A stretch of 64,000 nt of DNA from CG2-30-58-95 sp964618215 (GCA_964618215.1 CAZTZE010000006.1:51697-115696), one strand, 5' to 3'. Positions 40,625 through 50,097 are shown, numbered from the stretch's first letter. The notes: generated from the sequence alone by a model not told the origin. A program made the numbers and translations.

Positions 40625-41530
40625 CTAAAGTGTCGGCAGCAAATACTCGTACGCGCTCAACGCAGCTTTTGCACCTTCTCCTACCGCGACCAACACCTGC
40701 TCGGCATAAGTATTTGTAACATCCCCGGCTGCGAAGAATCCCGGGAGGTTGGTGCGGTTGCCACAGTCCACAATGATGCGCCCATGCTCATCCAGCTTGA
40801 CCAGGTCGGCGACCATCTGCGACATGGGTGTGAGCGCCATCTCGATGAATGTCCCCTCTGCGGCAATCTCCGAGACTTTCCCGGTTGGGTCTTTGAGCAC
40901 TACGCTCTCGGCAAATTCGTCGCCCTTGAATTCGACCACCTGGTAGTCTTTGAGGATGGTGACGTTTTTCGCTGCAGATAGCTTGTTTCCCAATGGAGTT
41001 CTTAGAGACTCGTCACCTTTGCACACCAGGGTAACATGCCTGGCAACCGTCGCGAGTTCGCCGGCTGCACGCAGCGCCAGGTCGCCGTCGCCAATCACGA
41101 CAGTAATTTTATCAATGAACAAGGGGGCATAGCTGAGAGCGGAATAACACAAGCCGCGCATGGTGAACTCTTTTTCGCCCGGCACATTCAAGCGCACCTG
41201 CCTTGTACCGGTCGCCAGGATGACTGCTTTTGCTTGCAGTATTTCGCCGCTTTTTGTCGCGACGACAAAATGGTCGCCTTCTTTTGTGATCTTCTCGGCT
41301 GTATCCATTTTGCGGGCGAATTCCAGGTATTCGAGTTCACTGCGGAATTTATTGACGATTTCCAGGCCACGGATAACCTGATAATCCTGGATCCAGGGCA
41401 AGGCGAGTCGGTATTGGGTTTTTCCGCCCAGGTCTTTGGTCAGCATTAATACATTGAGGCGTTTACGAATTCCATAGACAGTTGCAGTCAGGCCCGCAGG
41501 GCCGCCACCGACAACAATTAAGTCATACAT
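40625..41530 (-). CDS. Thioredoxin-reductase-like FAD oxidoreductase lacking CxxC
   Basis: 301 aa from MYDLIVVGGGPAG, with a GGAGGAG site 6 nt before ATG. NAD(P) motif VVIGDGDLALRAAGELA and C-terminal FFAAGDVTNTYAEQVLVAVGEG. The usual CxxC is replaced by GLCYSALSYAP, leaving a single Cys. It is therefore probably a ferredoxin- or NAD(P)H-linked flavin oxidoreductase and not a true thioredoxin reductase. It ends the transcription unit that includes malic enzyme. Confidence 0.85.
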   Translation of the reverse strand: MYDLIVVGGGPAGLTATVYGIRKRLNVLMLTKDLGGKTQYRLALPWIQDYQVIRGLEIVNKFRSELEYLEFARKMDTAEKITKEGDHFVVATKSGEILQAKAVILATGTRQVRLNVPGEKEFTMRGLCYSALSYAPLFIDKITVVIGDGDLALRAAGELATVARHVTLVCKGDESLRTPLGNKLSAAKNVTILKDYQVVEFKGDEFAESVVLKDPTGKVSEIAAEGTFIEMALTPMSQMVADLVKLDEHGRIIVDCGNRTNLPGFFAAGDVTNTYAEQVLVAVGEGAKAALSAYEYLLPTL

Positions 41531-41543
41531 AGTTTCTCCTCCA

Positions 41544-42944
41544 TCAATAAGCAGCTTTGACCGTTTCCGCATCCACTTCGGGCGGCTTTTCATTTTCCGG
41601 CGCTTCGGGGATGAAGCCCTGCTCCATCATCATCTTGGTCAACTGGCGCGAGCGCTGGATGATCCTGGTAGCATTATTGAATTCTTCTTGATAAGTCATC
41701 GGCTTGAGCGCCAGCCCTTGCTCAATGGCTTTCATGGCAACAGCCGCCGCCTCACGCGGGAAGACTTCCCAATCGTCCATATCGGGCAGGATGTGCTCCG
41801 CATCCAGGCGGTCGCCGACATGGTCGGCCAGGGCTTGAGCAGCCGCGAAGCACATTTCGTCGGTTATGGTGCTGGCGCGCACATCCAGCGTGCCGCGGAA
41901 GATGCCGGGGAAACCCAGCGAGTTGTTGACCTGGTTTGGGAAATCGGAACGCCCCGTTGCGACGACGGTCGCGCCGGCTTCCTTGGCTTCCCAGGGCCAG
42001 ATTTCGGGTACGGGATTGGCGCAAGCAAAGACAATTGAATCCTTGGCCATCGTCTTGACCCATTCCGGCAGGATAACACCCGGCCCAGACTTGGAGAGGG
42101 CGATGACGACGTCCGCACCGCGCATCGCCTCGGGGATGTCGCCTTCGCGACCTTCGGCGTTGGTGATATTGCACAACCTCCATTTGTCCACGTATTCGGC
42201 CTTGCGCATCTCGAGGTCCTTACGATGTTTACCGAGGATGCCCTTGCTGTCCACCATGAAACACTTGGCCGGATCAGCGCCCCAACTGAAGATCAAACGC
42301 GAGCAAGCCACGTTAGAAGCGCCGGTGCCAATGAAGGTGATCTTGACCTCGCTCATCTTCTTGTTGACTACTTTGAGGGCGTTAATCAGCCCCGCTAAAG
42401 TAACCGTGGCGGTACCTTGCTGGTCGTCGTGCCAGACCGGGATTTCAGCTTTCTCGCGCAGCGTGTCGAGGATATAGAAACATTTCGGGTTTGAAATGTC
42501 TTCCAGATTCACGCCGCCAAAACCGGGCTGCAAAGCCAGCACGATGTTGATGATCTCATCTGGATCCTTCGTGCCAACCATGACAGCAATCCCATCCACC
42601 CCACCCAGGTACTTGTAGAGCAGGGCTTTGCCCTCCATAACGGGCAAACCGGCTTTGGGGCCGATGTCACCCAAGCCTAGGACACGCGTGCCATCGCTGA
42701 CCACAATGACTGTATTCCACTTGTTAGTGTACTCATACACCAACTCTGGGTTGGCAGCGATTGCTTTGCATGGCGCCGCCACGCCCGGCGTGTACCAGAT
42801 GGCAAAATCATTGAAGTCCCGGACGGAGCATTTAAGCGCGGTCTCAACTTTCCCTCGGTAGAACGGATGAAGCCTCATGGCATCGCCAGCCGGTTTGGTT
42901 GCCTTCGCCAGGAGTTGTTCGACGGTCATCTTCTGATCCGACAT
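41544..42944 (-). CDS. maeB: NAD(P)-dependent malic enzyme
   Basis: 466 aa. It decarboxylates malate to pyruvate. Family features: CSVRDFNDFAIWYTPGVAAP, VVSDGTRVLGLGDIGP (with Lys in KAGLPVMEGKALLYK), the metal-binding FGGVNLEDIS, VWHDDQQGTA, FIGTGASNVA (nucleotide site) and FACANPVPEIWP. It lacks the phosphotransacetylase-like C-terminal domain of long MaeB proteins. It is followed by the flavoprotein gene after 13 nt. A 206-nt gap upstream holds palindromic repeats. A link to acetyl-CoA/pyruvate metabolism is likely from context. Confidence 0.93.
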   Translation of the reverse strand: MSDQKMTVEQLLAKATKPAGDAMRLHPFYRGKVETALKCSVRDFNDFAIWYTPGVAAPCKAIAANPELVYEYTNKWNTVIVVSDGTRVLGLGDIGPKAGLPVMEGKALLYKYLGGVDGIAVMVGTKDPDEIINIVLALQPGFGGVNLEDISNPKCFYILDTLREKAEIPVWHDDQQGTATVTLAGLINALKVVNKKMSEVKITFIGTGASNVACSRLIFSWGADPAKCFMVDSKGILGKHRKDLEMRKAEYVDKWRLCNITNAEGREGDIPEAMRGADVVIALSKSGPGVILPEWVKTMAKDSIVFACANPVPEIWPWEAKEAGATVVATGRSDFPNQVNNSLGFPGIFRGTLDVRASTITDEMCFAAAQALADHVGDRLDAEHILPDMDDWEVFPREAAAVAMKAIEQGLALKPMTYQEEFNNATRIIQRSRQLTKMMMEQGFIPEAPENEKPPEVDAETVKAAY

Positions 42945-43013
42945 GAGTTTCTCCTTATTGCAATTTGCTGATTATATTATTACTCGGTATCATTTGCGCG
43001 ATCCGCGCAATTC

Positions 43014-43142
43014 GTAGGTCGGATTGCCAATCCGACTTCCTTCATAGGAGACCCTTCGGTCGCACACTTGCCCTGGCGTGCAAGTGCCAGGGAAGTACGC
43101 TCCCTCAGAGCCTGCCCTGAGTGAAGCGAAGGGATGACACTC
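43014..43142. repeat. Palindromic repeats in the acsE-malic enzyme gap
   Basis: GTAGGTCGGATTG with inverse CAATCCGAC (43014-43036), a relative of 7751-7777. It is followed by AGACCCTTCGGTCGC, an internal TTGCCCTGGC hairpin and CCTGCCCTGAGTGAAGCGAA (43102-43132), a REP-type element. No gene is seen here. Confidence 0.7.
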
Positions 43143-43150
43143 CTGAGCGG

Positions 43151-44074
43151 CTACTGATTGAGATATCCTTCGGCATAGATGACTTTATTCAAAAGGATCT
43201 GCACCGTCTTCCAGATGGCGGCTTGCTCCGGGTCGGACATGTCGAAGTCTTCGATATGCGGTTCTTCGCTCGAGGCAATTCGGTCGGCAATCTTGTTGTA
43301 GACGCGAGCCAGTGCTGACGAAGTATCCTTGGCTTCGATCCAGCGGATGACATCGTTCTGCTCTTTATCGAAAGGATTGGCGATCATCATCTGCAGGCCG
43401 ACGCCCATCGCCATAGCCAAATAAACGCGGTTGATTAACGGGCGGTTTTCGGGCGGGACGGCATTCGAGACGTTCGAGAGGCCGATGGAAATCTTCGGCG
43501 CGGGGTCCCAGGAATACGGCAGGATGCGCACCGCTTCCAGCAACTGCGGGCAATATTCCTGGCAGCCGGAGACGGTCAGCACCAGCGGGTCAATGATCAG
43601 GTCTTCCATTGGAAAATCAATTTCCAACATGCGCGGAATTAGCGTTCCAATCGCGATATTGACGCGCTCCTCAGCCGCCACCGGAATGCCAGCGCTGCCC
43701 ATCGTCAGCGCGATGACTTTGGCGCCGTACTTCTTTGCCAGCAGCGGGATTTTTTCCAGCCTTTCCGGCTCGGCGGAGGTCGAGTTCAGGATGGGCTGCG
43801 CCTTCTTGATGGTCTTGAGCGCGGCTTCCATGCCGTCCACATTGGTCGTGTCAATCGAAAGCGGCACGTCCACCACCGCCTCGATCGACTCGACGATCCA
43901 TGGAAAGACTTCGGCGAAGTCCTTCTTGCGCGGGCCGAGGTTGATATCTACACACTTTGCCCCCGCTTCGACTTGTTTGACCGCCAGATCCATGAAAAAC
44001 TCACGGTCGCGATTGGTCAGGGCTTCCTTGACCTTGTCTGAAATGATGTGGATATTTTCTCCGATTATATACAT
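43151..44074 (-). CDS. acsE: Methyltetrahydrofolate:corrinoid/iron-sulfur protein methyltransferase
   Basis: 307 aa, slightly longer than Moorella AcsE. Pterin-binding TIM barrel: IGENIHIISDKV at the start, KCVDINLGPR, LSIDTTN (family Asp), LNSTSAEPERLEKIP, IALTMGSAGIP, DPLVLTVSG and IGLSNVSNAVPPENRP. It transfers the methyl group from 5-methyl-THF to the cobalt of AcsCD. An AAGGAGG site precedes ATG. It follows the GNAT and AcsV genes on the same strand. Confidence 0.95.
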   Translation of the reverse strand: MYIIGENIHIISDKVKEALTNRDREFFMDLAVKQVEAGAKCVDINLGPRKKDFAEVFPWIVESIEAVVDVPLSIDTTNVDGMEAALKTIKKAQPILNSTSAEPERLEKIPLLAKKYGAKVIALTMGSAGIPVAAEERVNIAIGTLIPRMLEIDFPMEDLIIDPLVLTVSGCQEYCPQLLEAVRILPYSWDPAPKISIGLSNVSNAVPPENRPLINRVYLAMAMGVGLQMMIANPFDKEQNDVIRWIEAKDTSSALARVYNKIADRIASSEEPHIEDFDMSDPEQAAIWKTVQILLNKVIYAEGYLNQ

Positions 44075-44090
44075 GGCATCCTCCTTACAA

Positions 44091-44110
44091 AGTTTTACGT
44101 TTTACGTTCT
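44091..44110. repeat. Short heptamer array TTTTACG
   Basis: TTTTACG, TTTTACG, TTC in the gap between the GNAT and acsE genes; same family as 44711-44756 and 48089-48136. The GNAT stop codon is adjacent. Confidence 0.65.
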
Positions 44111-44675
44111 AGAACTCCTCGACTTTCGGCTTGAGCGTCATCATCAAAAAGACGATGTCGGCGCAATCGCCATCCGGCAGCATAAAATAATCCTCCAGCG
44201 TGCACTGGATTTTAAAGCCCAGTTGCTCAAAGGCGCGGACAATTTTGGTCTGCTCGGCGAGCACCTCGCCGATCAGAATTTGCAAGCCTTGTTTGCGAGC
44301 CAGTTCGATGGCGGAGCGCACCATTTTCATGCCCAGGCCGCGTTTGCGAAAGTCCTTGGACAGGAAGATGCGTACCTCGCCAATGTGCCGCCGCGCCCCG
44401 TGGAAGAAGTGCAGCGTCACCAGCCCGACGGCGCGTTCCTTGACCAGCGCCACCAGCGGCAGCGCATCGTCATAGTTTAAATTGTCACACCACGTGCGCA
44501 CAACTTCGGCGTCTTTTACGTTGCTGCGGAAAATGCGCAGGTCTTCATCGGAAATGGGTGAGAACAATTCCTCAAGACGCTTGCAATCATCCTTGACTAG
44601 CGGCCTGAGCAGCACATGCACGCCATCCCGCAGGGTGACAACTTCGCGGAAATTCTTGATCTGTTCTGGTAACAT
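44109..44675 (-). CDS. GNAT family N-acetyltransferase
   Basis: 188 aa from MLPEQIKNF, with an AAGGAG site 6 nt upstream. RLVKDDCKRLEELFSPISDEDL at the N-terminus and the acetyl-CoA loop DFRKRGLGMKMVRSAIELA (R/Q-x-x-G-x-A/G type) identify the fold. The order of motifs resembles acetyltransferase domains that modify protein lysines. Being between acsV and acsE, it might acetylate an Acs protein or respond to acetyl-CoA level; there is no direct evidence. An ordinary stress-type GNAT is the alternative. Confidence 0.8.
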   Translation of the reverse strand: MLPEQIKNFREVVTLRDGVHVLLRPLVKDDCKRLEELFSPISDEDLRIFRSNVKDAEVVRTWCDNLNYDDALPLVALVKERAVGLVTLHFFHGARRHIGEVRIFLSKDFRKRGLGMKMVRSAIELARKQGLQILIGEVLAEQTKIVRAFEQLGFKIQCTLEDYFMLPDGDCADIVFLMMTLKPKVEEF

Positions 44676-44710
44676 AGAATCTCCTTTCACAAGAGCTGCA
44701 AAACAAATGA

Positions 44711-44756
44711 TTTTACGTATTACATATTATGTATTACGTTTTACTTTTTACGTAAC
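44711..44756. repeat. Heptamer array TTTTACG/TATTACA
   Basis: TTTTACG, TATTACA, TATTATG, TATTACG, TTTTACT, TTTTACG in register. It contains the stop codon of acsV (44741-44743). Confidence 0.85.
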
Positions 44757-46669
44757 GCCGCCTCGACCGTCGGAAAACGGCTCATATCCGTGTGTGGCAG
44801 GAACATGGCGGACATGAACGCGTCGTAGAAAGTGTTATCCGCCGAAAGCTCGATGTAAGTCATACGGCGGGCGATCTCGGCCACGCGGTCGCGCACCTGC
44901 CAGTCGAGCAGGGCATAATACGCGCCGCGCACCGCCGTGTTTCCCAGGAACTCGAAGCGCTCCCAGGGCATGTCCGGCAGCAGCCCGATCTGCACCGCCT
45001 TCTCCACATTGATATACTTGCCAAACGAACCGCCAATCAACATTTTATGGACATCTGCCAATGAGACGCCGACTTGTTCAGCCAGTACGGTGTAACCGGC
45101 GTAGATGGCAGCTTTGGCGCGCAGCAGGTTATCCACGTCCACGCGGCTGATGACAATATCCTCGCCGTCTTCAGTCTCCGCGCCCCAGGCAACGACATAC
45201 TCACCGCCATGTTCACTCTCGCGGACGCGCCTGGTCTTTAGCGAGGTATTGACGTTACCAGCCTTATCCAGCACGCCGGTCAGAAATGTCTCAGCCAGCA
45301 GCGAGATCAGGCCGGAGCCGCAGATGCCGCGCGGCTTGCCGCCACCGATGACACGATAGCTCGGCTCGAAAGTCTCGCCGTTGATCCAGACTTCCTCGAT
45401 GGCACCTTCCATGGCACGCATCCCATCCACCACGCCCGCCCCTTCAAAGGCCGGGCCGGCCGAGCAGGCGCAGGTCACCAACCAGTCACGGTTGCCCAGC
45501 ACCATCTCGCCGTTTGTACCGACATCCAGGAACAGGGCAATGTTATCGCTCAAATCCACGCCGGAGGAAAGCACACCGGCGGTGATATCCGCGCCGACGT
45601 AACTGGCCACGCCGGGCAGGCAATCCACCGTCGCTTCGAGATTTATCCTCAGGCCGATTTCACGCGCTGTGATCAGCGGTGGATGATTGACCGCGGTAAT
45701 AAAGGGCGAGAGGCGGATGCTGGCCGCGGGAACTCCCAGCAGCAGATGGATCATGGTGCTGTTGCCGACTACCGCGGCTTTGACCACTTCCGGCGCTGAA
45801 ATCTTGAGGCGCTTGCAGGCAATTTCGGCCAATGCGTTGATGGTTTCCACGACGCGGGATTGCATTTCTTCGCCGCCGGTCTCCTTGCTGGCGTAGACGA
45901 TCCGCGAGACCACATCCTCGCCGCGCGCGATCTGGCTGTTGTATTCGGCGATTTGCGCCCTGACCTGGCCAGTGACCAGGTCCACCAACCAGAATGTGAC
46001 GGTGGTCGTGCCGATGTCAATCGCCGCAGCCCACAGCGGGGCATCTTCGTCAGTCTGGCCGGGGCGCAGGTCAATCAAGCGCGCCGGAGCATCTAAATCG
46101 CCAGGAGCCATATCCAGTATGGCCGTGACCTGCCATTCGGCCTCCCGCAAAATCACGCCAATACGCCGCAATAACGCAAGCGAACAATCTGTCTGGCCGA
46201 TATTGGCCTGCGTCCGCAAGGCGGTTTGCAGGCGGGCCAGATCGTCAGTCTGGTCATCCATGTTGGGTGGGCTTAGCGACAGGTTGACGCGGCGGATACG
46301 CTGCGACCAGCGGAAATCATAATTTTCTGGGACTTTGACTTCGGTGGCCACGCGGTCGGAAGTCATCCGCCGGGCAATTTTCTCCTGCGGTGGGACAAGC
46401 ACCTGCAAATTGCCTTCAATGACCGACTGACAGGCCAGCGCGTACCCATCCGCGATGTCTTCAGCGGAAAGACGCAGGGCGCTGCGCCGGCGGATATTGC
46501 CTTCCGTGACCTGCACGATACAGCGTCCGCAACGTCCCTGCCCACCGCACGGCTGGCCGATCTCCACACCGGCTTCATGCAACGCCTCGACCAGCAGGCT
46601 ACCAGTCGGCACTTTGGCAGTCGCACTCTTGCCGGTTTCGGCGATTTGAAAGCTGACGGTGTGTTCCAT
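44741..46669 (-). CDS. acsV: Corrinoid protein reductive activator (AcsV/RACo-type, DUF4445)
   Basis: 642 aa. N-terminal [2Fe-2S] ferredoxin: CGGQGRCGRC with a later Cys in LACQSV. C-terminal ASKHA-type ATPase: AAIDIGTTTVTFWLVDL, VGNSTMIHLLLG, LDVGTNGEMVLGN and GGSFGKYINVEKAVQIGLL. It reduces inactive Co(II) in the corrinoid/iron-sulfur protein back to Co(I) at the cost of ATP. It follows acsC closely, the usual neighbour. Confidence 0.93.
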   Translation of the reverse strand: MEHTVSFQIAETGKSATAKVPTGSLLVEALHEAGVEIGQPCGGQGRCGRCIVQVTEGNIRRRSALRLSAEDIADGYALACQSVIEGNLQVLVPPQEKIARRMTSDRVATEVKVPENYDFRWSQRIRRVNLSLSPPNMDDQTDDLARLQTALRTQANIGQTDCSLALLRRIGVILREAEWQVTAILDMAPGDLDAPARLIDLRPGQTDEDAPLWAAAIDIGTTTVTFWLVDLVTGQVRAQIAEYNSQIARGEDVVSRIVYASKETGGEEMQSRVVETINALAEIACKRLKISAPEVVKAAVVGNSTMIHLLLGVPAASIRLSPFITAVNHPPLITAREIGLRINLEATVDCLPGVASYVGADITAGVLSSGVDLSDNIALFLDVGTNGEMVLGNRDWLVTCACSAGPAFEGAGVVDGMRAMEGAIEEVWINGETFEPSYRVIGGGKPRGICGSGLISLLAETFLTGVLDKAGNVNTSLKTRRVRESEHGGEYVVAWGAETEDGEDIVISRVDVDNLLRAKAAIYAGYTVLAEQVGVSLADVHKMLIGGSFGKYINVEKAVQIGLLPDMPWERFEFLGNTAVRGAYYALLDWQVRDRVAEIARRMTYIELSADNTFYDAFMSAMFLPHTDMSRFPTVEAALRKK

Positions 46670-46676
46670 GTTATTC

Positions 46677-46732
46677 GGTCGAAGGTCAAAAGTCGAAAGT
46701 CGAGCGACTTTTGACCTTCGACTTTTGACATT
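46677..46732. repeat. Inverted heptamer arrays GGTCGAA/AGTCGAA
   Basis: GGTCGAA, GGTCAAA, AGTCGAA, AGTCGAG then CGACTTT, TGACCTT, CGACTTT, TGACATT. The arms pair fully. It fills the acsC-acsV gap and ends at the acsC stop codon. Confidence 0.9.
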
Positions 46733-48059
46733 AATTCAAGGCTTGTTTCATGAACGCGGGCACATCCACCGCCTCGCGCGGGCCGACGCGAATCTCCCAG
46801 TCGGGCAGCTCGGCTTCCAGCTCGCCGGAAAGCACCGCCACGTGACCGGGGATGACAATCCGTTTGCGGCTGACTTTTTCGGCTACATTCATCGTCTTGA
46901 TCGTCTTGGCAATCCGCTCGGAGTCGAACTTGCCGGCTGCCCAGGCCGTCAGCACGGACATACCTTCGGCGTCGCAGACCACCAGCCAGGCCGGTAAACC
47001 GGAGCCTTCCACTTCGTTGGCGATGGAGAAGTAAGTGATGCTGAAGTTGGTGGTAACCAGCACCGGGCTTTCGGGCTTGGGATTGTTGATTTCGTAAATA
47101 CCGGGCATCACTTGAATCGGCTTCTGCGGGTCGGTATAGATATTTTGGCGCAGAACAAGCAGCGGGTAAAAAAGTTCCGCGGCAAAGCGCGGCAGGACGA
47201 CAAAACCGGCATATTTGCTGATCGCCTGCGCGGCAGCGACGGCGTCCCGTCCATTTCCGCCTTCGGCAAAAGTTACCAGCGGGTAGCCCAGCGGGCGGAA
47301 ATTGGATTTGAGCGCCAGGCGGCGGAGTTGCGTGGCGAGCGACAGATTCTGGCTGAGGTTGTCGCCCTTGACTTCCAGCGCCATATCTTCCACGCCCTTG
47401 GCCTGGATTTTAGCGGTCAGGTCGGCCAATTCGTCGAGCGACGCGCCGCTGACGGCCAGCGAGGCAGAATATTTCTTGGCCAGGTCGGCCATCGCCTCCC
47501 AATTGGAAGCGTCCGCCCCGCATAGCATCGGATTTTCGCCGGAGAGCGCGGCCAGGCCTGCATCCAGCGCCGCAGCGTCCTTGCCGACCAAAATCAGCGG
47601 GCGTTTGGTGGCGCTGCGCACAGCTTTGACAGCGGCAACAAAATCGCCGCCATCCGCTTCAACGGCGAAGCCGTCCACGCTGAGTTCGATGCCAACGTAG
47701 TTGACCTTATACGCATCGGCTTTGGCAACCTCGGCTTTGATAGCGTCCGCGCCGGCGCTGGCCTTGACTTTGACGAACAGGCCGGGCTTGTTGAAAAAGG
47801 TCTTTTCGTGGCGGAACAGCACCGTCTCGTTGCCAGCCTTGACCTCCAGTTCACCCGCCTTGACCGCCACCAGCCGGATAGGCGGCGCGGCTGACTCGGC
47901 CAGCTGCTTCTTGGATTCCTCCGTTACGTACGGGCAGGCCGCGAGTTCCGCCTGCTTGGCCGCCAGTTTCATGGCAAAGGCCAGACAGGTCGGAAAACCG
48001 CATTCCTTGCAGTTGGTCCGTGGCAGGAGCTTGTAGATTTGTATTCCTGAGAGAGCCAT
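46731..48059 (-). CDS. acsC: Corrinoid/iron-sulfur protein large subunit
   Basis: 442 aa, normal length. The N-terminal [4Fe-4S] motif is PRTNCKECGFPTCLAFAMKL with the fourth Cys in AACPYV. The middle TIM barrel (VEADGGDFVAAVKAVRSATK) is followed by the C-terminal cobamide-binding domain, with SITYFSIANEVEGSG and VLTAWAAGKF. Together with AcsD it carries the methyl group from AcsE to AcsB. A GGAG site precedes ATG. Confidence 0.95.
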   Translation of the reverse strand: MALSGIQIYKLLPRTNCKECGFPTCLAFAMKLAAKQAELAACPYVTEESKKQLAESAAPPIRLVAVKAGELEVKAGNETVLFRHEKTFFNKPGLFVKVKASAGADAIKAEVAKADAYKVNYVGIELSVDGFAVEADGGDFVAAVKAVRSATKRPLILVGKDAAALDAGLAALSGENPMLCGADASNWEAMADLAKKYSASLAVSGASLDELADLTAKIQAKGVEDMALEVKGDNLSQNLSLATQLRRLALKSNFRPLGYPLVTFAEGGNGRDAVAAAQAISKYAGFVVLPRFAAELFYPLLVLRQNIYTDPQKPIQVMPGIYEINNPKPESPVLVTTNFSITYFSIANEVEGSGLPAWLVVCDAEGMSVLTAWAAGKFDSERIAKTIKTMNVAEKVSRKRIVIPGHVAVLSGELEAELPDWEIRVGPREAVDVPAFMKQALN

Positions 48060-48088
48060 AGTCGTGTCTCCTCTATCTCTGTCACCTG

Positions 48089-48136
48089 AAACGTAATGCG
48101 TAAGACGTAATTACGTTTTACGTTTTACGTTTCACG
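48089..48136. repeat. Inverted heptamer arrays AACGTAA/TTTTACG
   Basis: AACGTAA, TGCGTAA, GACGTAA, then TTTTACG, TTTTACG, TTTCACG. It fills the acsD-acsC gap and contains the acsD stop codon (48132-48134). Confidence 0.85.
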
Positions 48137-49097
48137 CTGCGACCATCAATTCCTCAATCGCGCTATGCACCCGTTTCACGCTTTCCGGATGCCGCAGCAC
48201 AACAATCGTCGCGCCGGTTTCGATCAGCGCAACAGCAGTCAATGTCTCCCAGTTGATGGCGCGTTCTTTCCAATCGCCCCAGGATTCGGGTACGCCTTCG
48301 CCCACTTTGGATTCTTTGGTCTTCCAGGCTTCGAAGCCGGGCGTGACGATCATCGGGGCTTGAGTCATGGCATCCCCTTGCAGGGCGGCCAGGCGCAGGC
48401 GCTCCATGACCGAGTAGCCGTATTCGATGCCGTAGCCGAGCGCGCCGGTGGTCGGGTCCATGAGGATACGGTCGGCGGGCATGCCCATGTCGCTGATCAG
48501 GATGTTCAATTGCTTCGACAGGTTGACATCCATCGGTGTGCGCGCCGTGACGAGGTGCCCATTGGCCATGGCTGTGGCGACGATGGTGCGATAGTTTTTA
48601 TCCTCGCAAATGCCCAGCACCAGGCGTTCGCCTCGCGTGGCTTCGGCGACAGGCACCAGCAGTTCGTTATCCAGCTCCACCTGTCCGGGGCCGTAGACTA
48701 ACAACGGCAGGCCGGTCGCGCCGAGAACGGCTTGCGTGGCAGCCACCGCCGCGTCAGGCGTATTCGGCTGGCCGTCCGCGCCGGTGACGCTGAGCGCCAG
48801 CAGGATGAGATCCGCGCCGGCGGCTTCGGCGGCTTTGGCCCAGGCGGCCGGGTCGTTCATCGCCGCGCCCCAAACCTCAACCAGCAGCGGCGACCAATCT
48901 TCCGGCTTGCGATCCTTGATTTCGATCGCAACGACCGGAGGATTGGGCGTCTGGTTTTCAAAGTGCATGAACGGCAGTGAGGCCTCGCCGCCAATGGTGA
49001 TGGTCTTTGACCGCGTGCCCCCCTCCGCTGCAGTCGCGCCCAGGGTGACGGTGCGGATTTTCCCGGGCCACTTATCCTTTGGAATTTCGACTGTCAT
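48132..49097 (-). CDS. acsD: Corrinoid/iron-sulfur protein small subunit
   Basis: 321 aa. TIM-barrel subunit; FMHFENQTPNPPVVAIEIKD near the start, LDNELLVPVAEATRGERLVLG, DVNLSKQLNILISDMGMPADRILMDPTTGALGYGIEYGYSVMERLRL and MIVTPGFEAWKTKESKV-type segments are strongly AcsD-like. It forms a heterodimer with AcsC and positions the corrinoid. A short gap with an array separates it from acsC downstream. Confidence 0.95.
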   Translation of the reverse strand: MTVEIPKDKWPGKIRTVTLGATAAEGGTRSKTITIGGEASLPFMHFENQTPNPPVVAIEIKDRKPEDWSPLLVEVWGAAMNDPAAWAKAAEAAGADLILLALSVTGADGQPNTPDAAVAATQAVLGATGLPLLVYGPGQVELDNELLVPVAEATRGERLVLGICEDKNYRTIVATAMANGHLVTARTPMDVNLSKQLNILISDMGMPADRILMDPTTGALGYGIEYGYSVMERLRLAALQGDAMTQAPMIVTPGFEAWKTKESKVGEGVPESWGDWKERAINWETLTAVALIETGATIVVLRHPESVKRVHSAIEELMVAA

Positions 49098-49129
49098 GTG
49101 TTCCTCCAGTGTTTGTAGTCAGTTAAACA

Positions 49130-49195
49130 GGTACACAAGTACACAAGTACACAAGGATTCGTGTCTACGTGTTTACTTGTTTACATGTCTACTTG
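49130..49195. repeat. Inverted octamer arrays TACACAAG/TTTACTTG
   Basis: TAAACAGG, TACACAAG, TACACAAG, TACACAAG, then TCTACGTG, TTTACTTG, TTTACATG, TCTACTTG. It fills the gap between the CBS gene and acsD and includes the CBS stop codon (49189-49191). Confidence 0.9.
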
Positions 49196-49689
49196 ATTCC
49201 TGCTTTGCGACGTCCTTCATCTCGTCTTTCAGTAAACATTTCAATCGGTGATTTGCGTTCTGCCGCAAGACCCAAATCTTTCAACTCGCTTTCGTCCCTT
49301 GCCGCCAAATGACGGACAATATGCTTGTACGAGATGGCGGCGGCTGGATAGATAATGCCTGCGGAATTGTGGTTCATGTACGCAACGCGGATCTTTTTGT
49401 CTTTCATCATCTGCGCCGCAAGGACGAGCGTAATATCCGGCGGCAATTCGGGCACACCTTCGCACATCACTTCTTCAGCGGTTAGTTCGCGAATGTCTTC
49501 GCGCGGATACGCGCTGATCAGTTCTTCGTAACCGATAACTCCCACACCCTCACCTTCGCTTCCGAGCACGACCATTTCCTCGACATTATTTTCGATCAGG
49601 AAACGGGCGATGTCCACGATGGGCGTGCTGGTCTTGCAGCTTGGCACGCCAACGGTCATCAGGTCACGAACGAGGATGCGGGCGGGCAT
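49189..49689 (-). CDS. Two-CBS-domain protein
   Basis: 166 aa. Two CBS motifs are visible: LMTVGVPSCKTSTPIVDIARFLIENNVEEMVVLG... and AEEVMCEGVPELPPDITLVLAAQMMKDKKIRV. CBS pairs bind adenosine nucleotides or SAM. The C-terminal 30 residues are basic and array-like (RRDEGRRKAG). It lies between acsD and a toxin-antitoxin pair on the same strand and could sense energy charge for the pathway; this is inferred from position only. Confidence 0.8.
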   Translation of the reverse strand: MPARILVRDLMTVGVPSCKTSTPIVDIARFLIENNVEEMVVLGSEGEGVGVIGYEELISAYPREDIRELTAEEVMCEGVPELPPDITLVLAAQMMKDKKIRVAYMNHNSAGIIYPAAAISYKHIVRHLAARDESELKDLGLAAERKSPIEMFTERRDEGRRKAGIK

Positions 49690-49695
49690 TTTAAA

Positions 49696-50097
49696 TCAGA
49701 TCCAGGCTGTGTTAACTTCGTCTTTCAGCTTTTGGAACTCCGGGTCGCCTGTGATCACTTCTGCTTTGCTGAGTTTTGCCAGGGCGGCGGCATAACAATC
49801 GGCGTAGGAAATTCCGCCTCTGGCCTTGTAGATTGCAGCCTGGTGCGTAAGTTTCCAGTCAGCGTCTATGATCTCGATGGACATGCCGCGAACTTCCTGG
49901 ACGATTGCATCTGCCTGTTCTGGCGAAACTGTGCGGGCAATAGAATACCAGACTTCGCCCAGGTTGACCACAGTCATCGCAAGTTTGATGTTTTTTGATT
50001 CGGCTTCCAGAAGCAAAACACGTACGAAATCTGCGCCTGGCTCGTCTTCGAAAAAGGCGATCAACGCGAAGGTATCCAATATTTTGGTAACGGTCAT
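49696..50097 (-). CDS. PIN-domain toxin (VapC-like)
   Basis: 133 aa. Acidic residues expected for the RNase site: Asp in ILDTFALIAFFE, Glu in NLGEVWYSI, Asp in SYADCYAAALA and Asp in ITGDPEF. It probably cleaves tRNA or rRNA. It starts 1 nt after the antitoxin gene, making a standard module inside the acs cluster. Confidence 0.88.
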   Translation of the reverse strand: MTVTKILDTFALIAFFEDEPGADFVRVLLLEAESKNIKLAMTVVNLGEVWYSIARTVSPEQADAIVQEVRGMSIEIIDADWKLTHQAAIYKARGGISYADCYAAALAKLSKAEVITGDPEFQKLKDEVNTAWI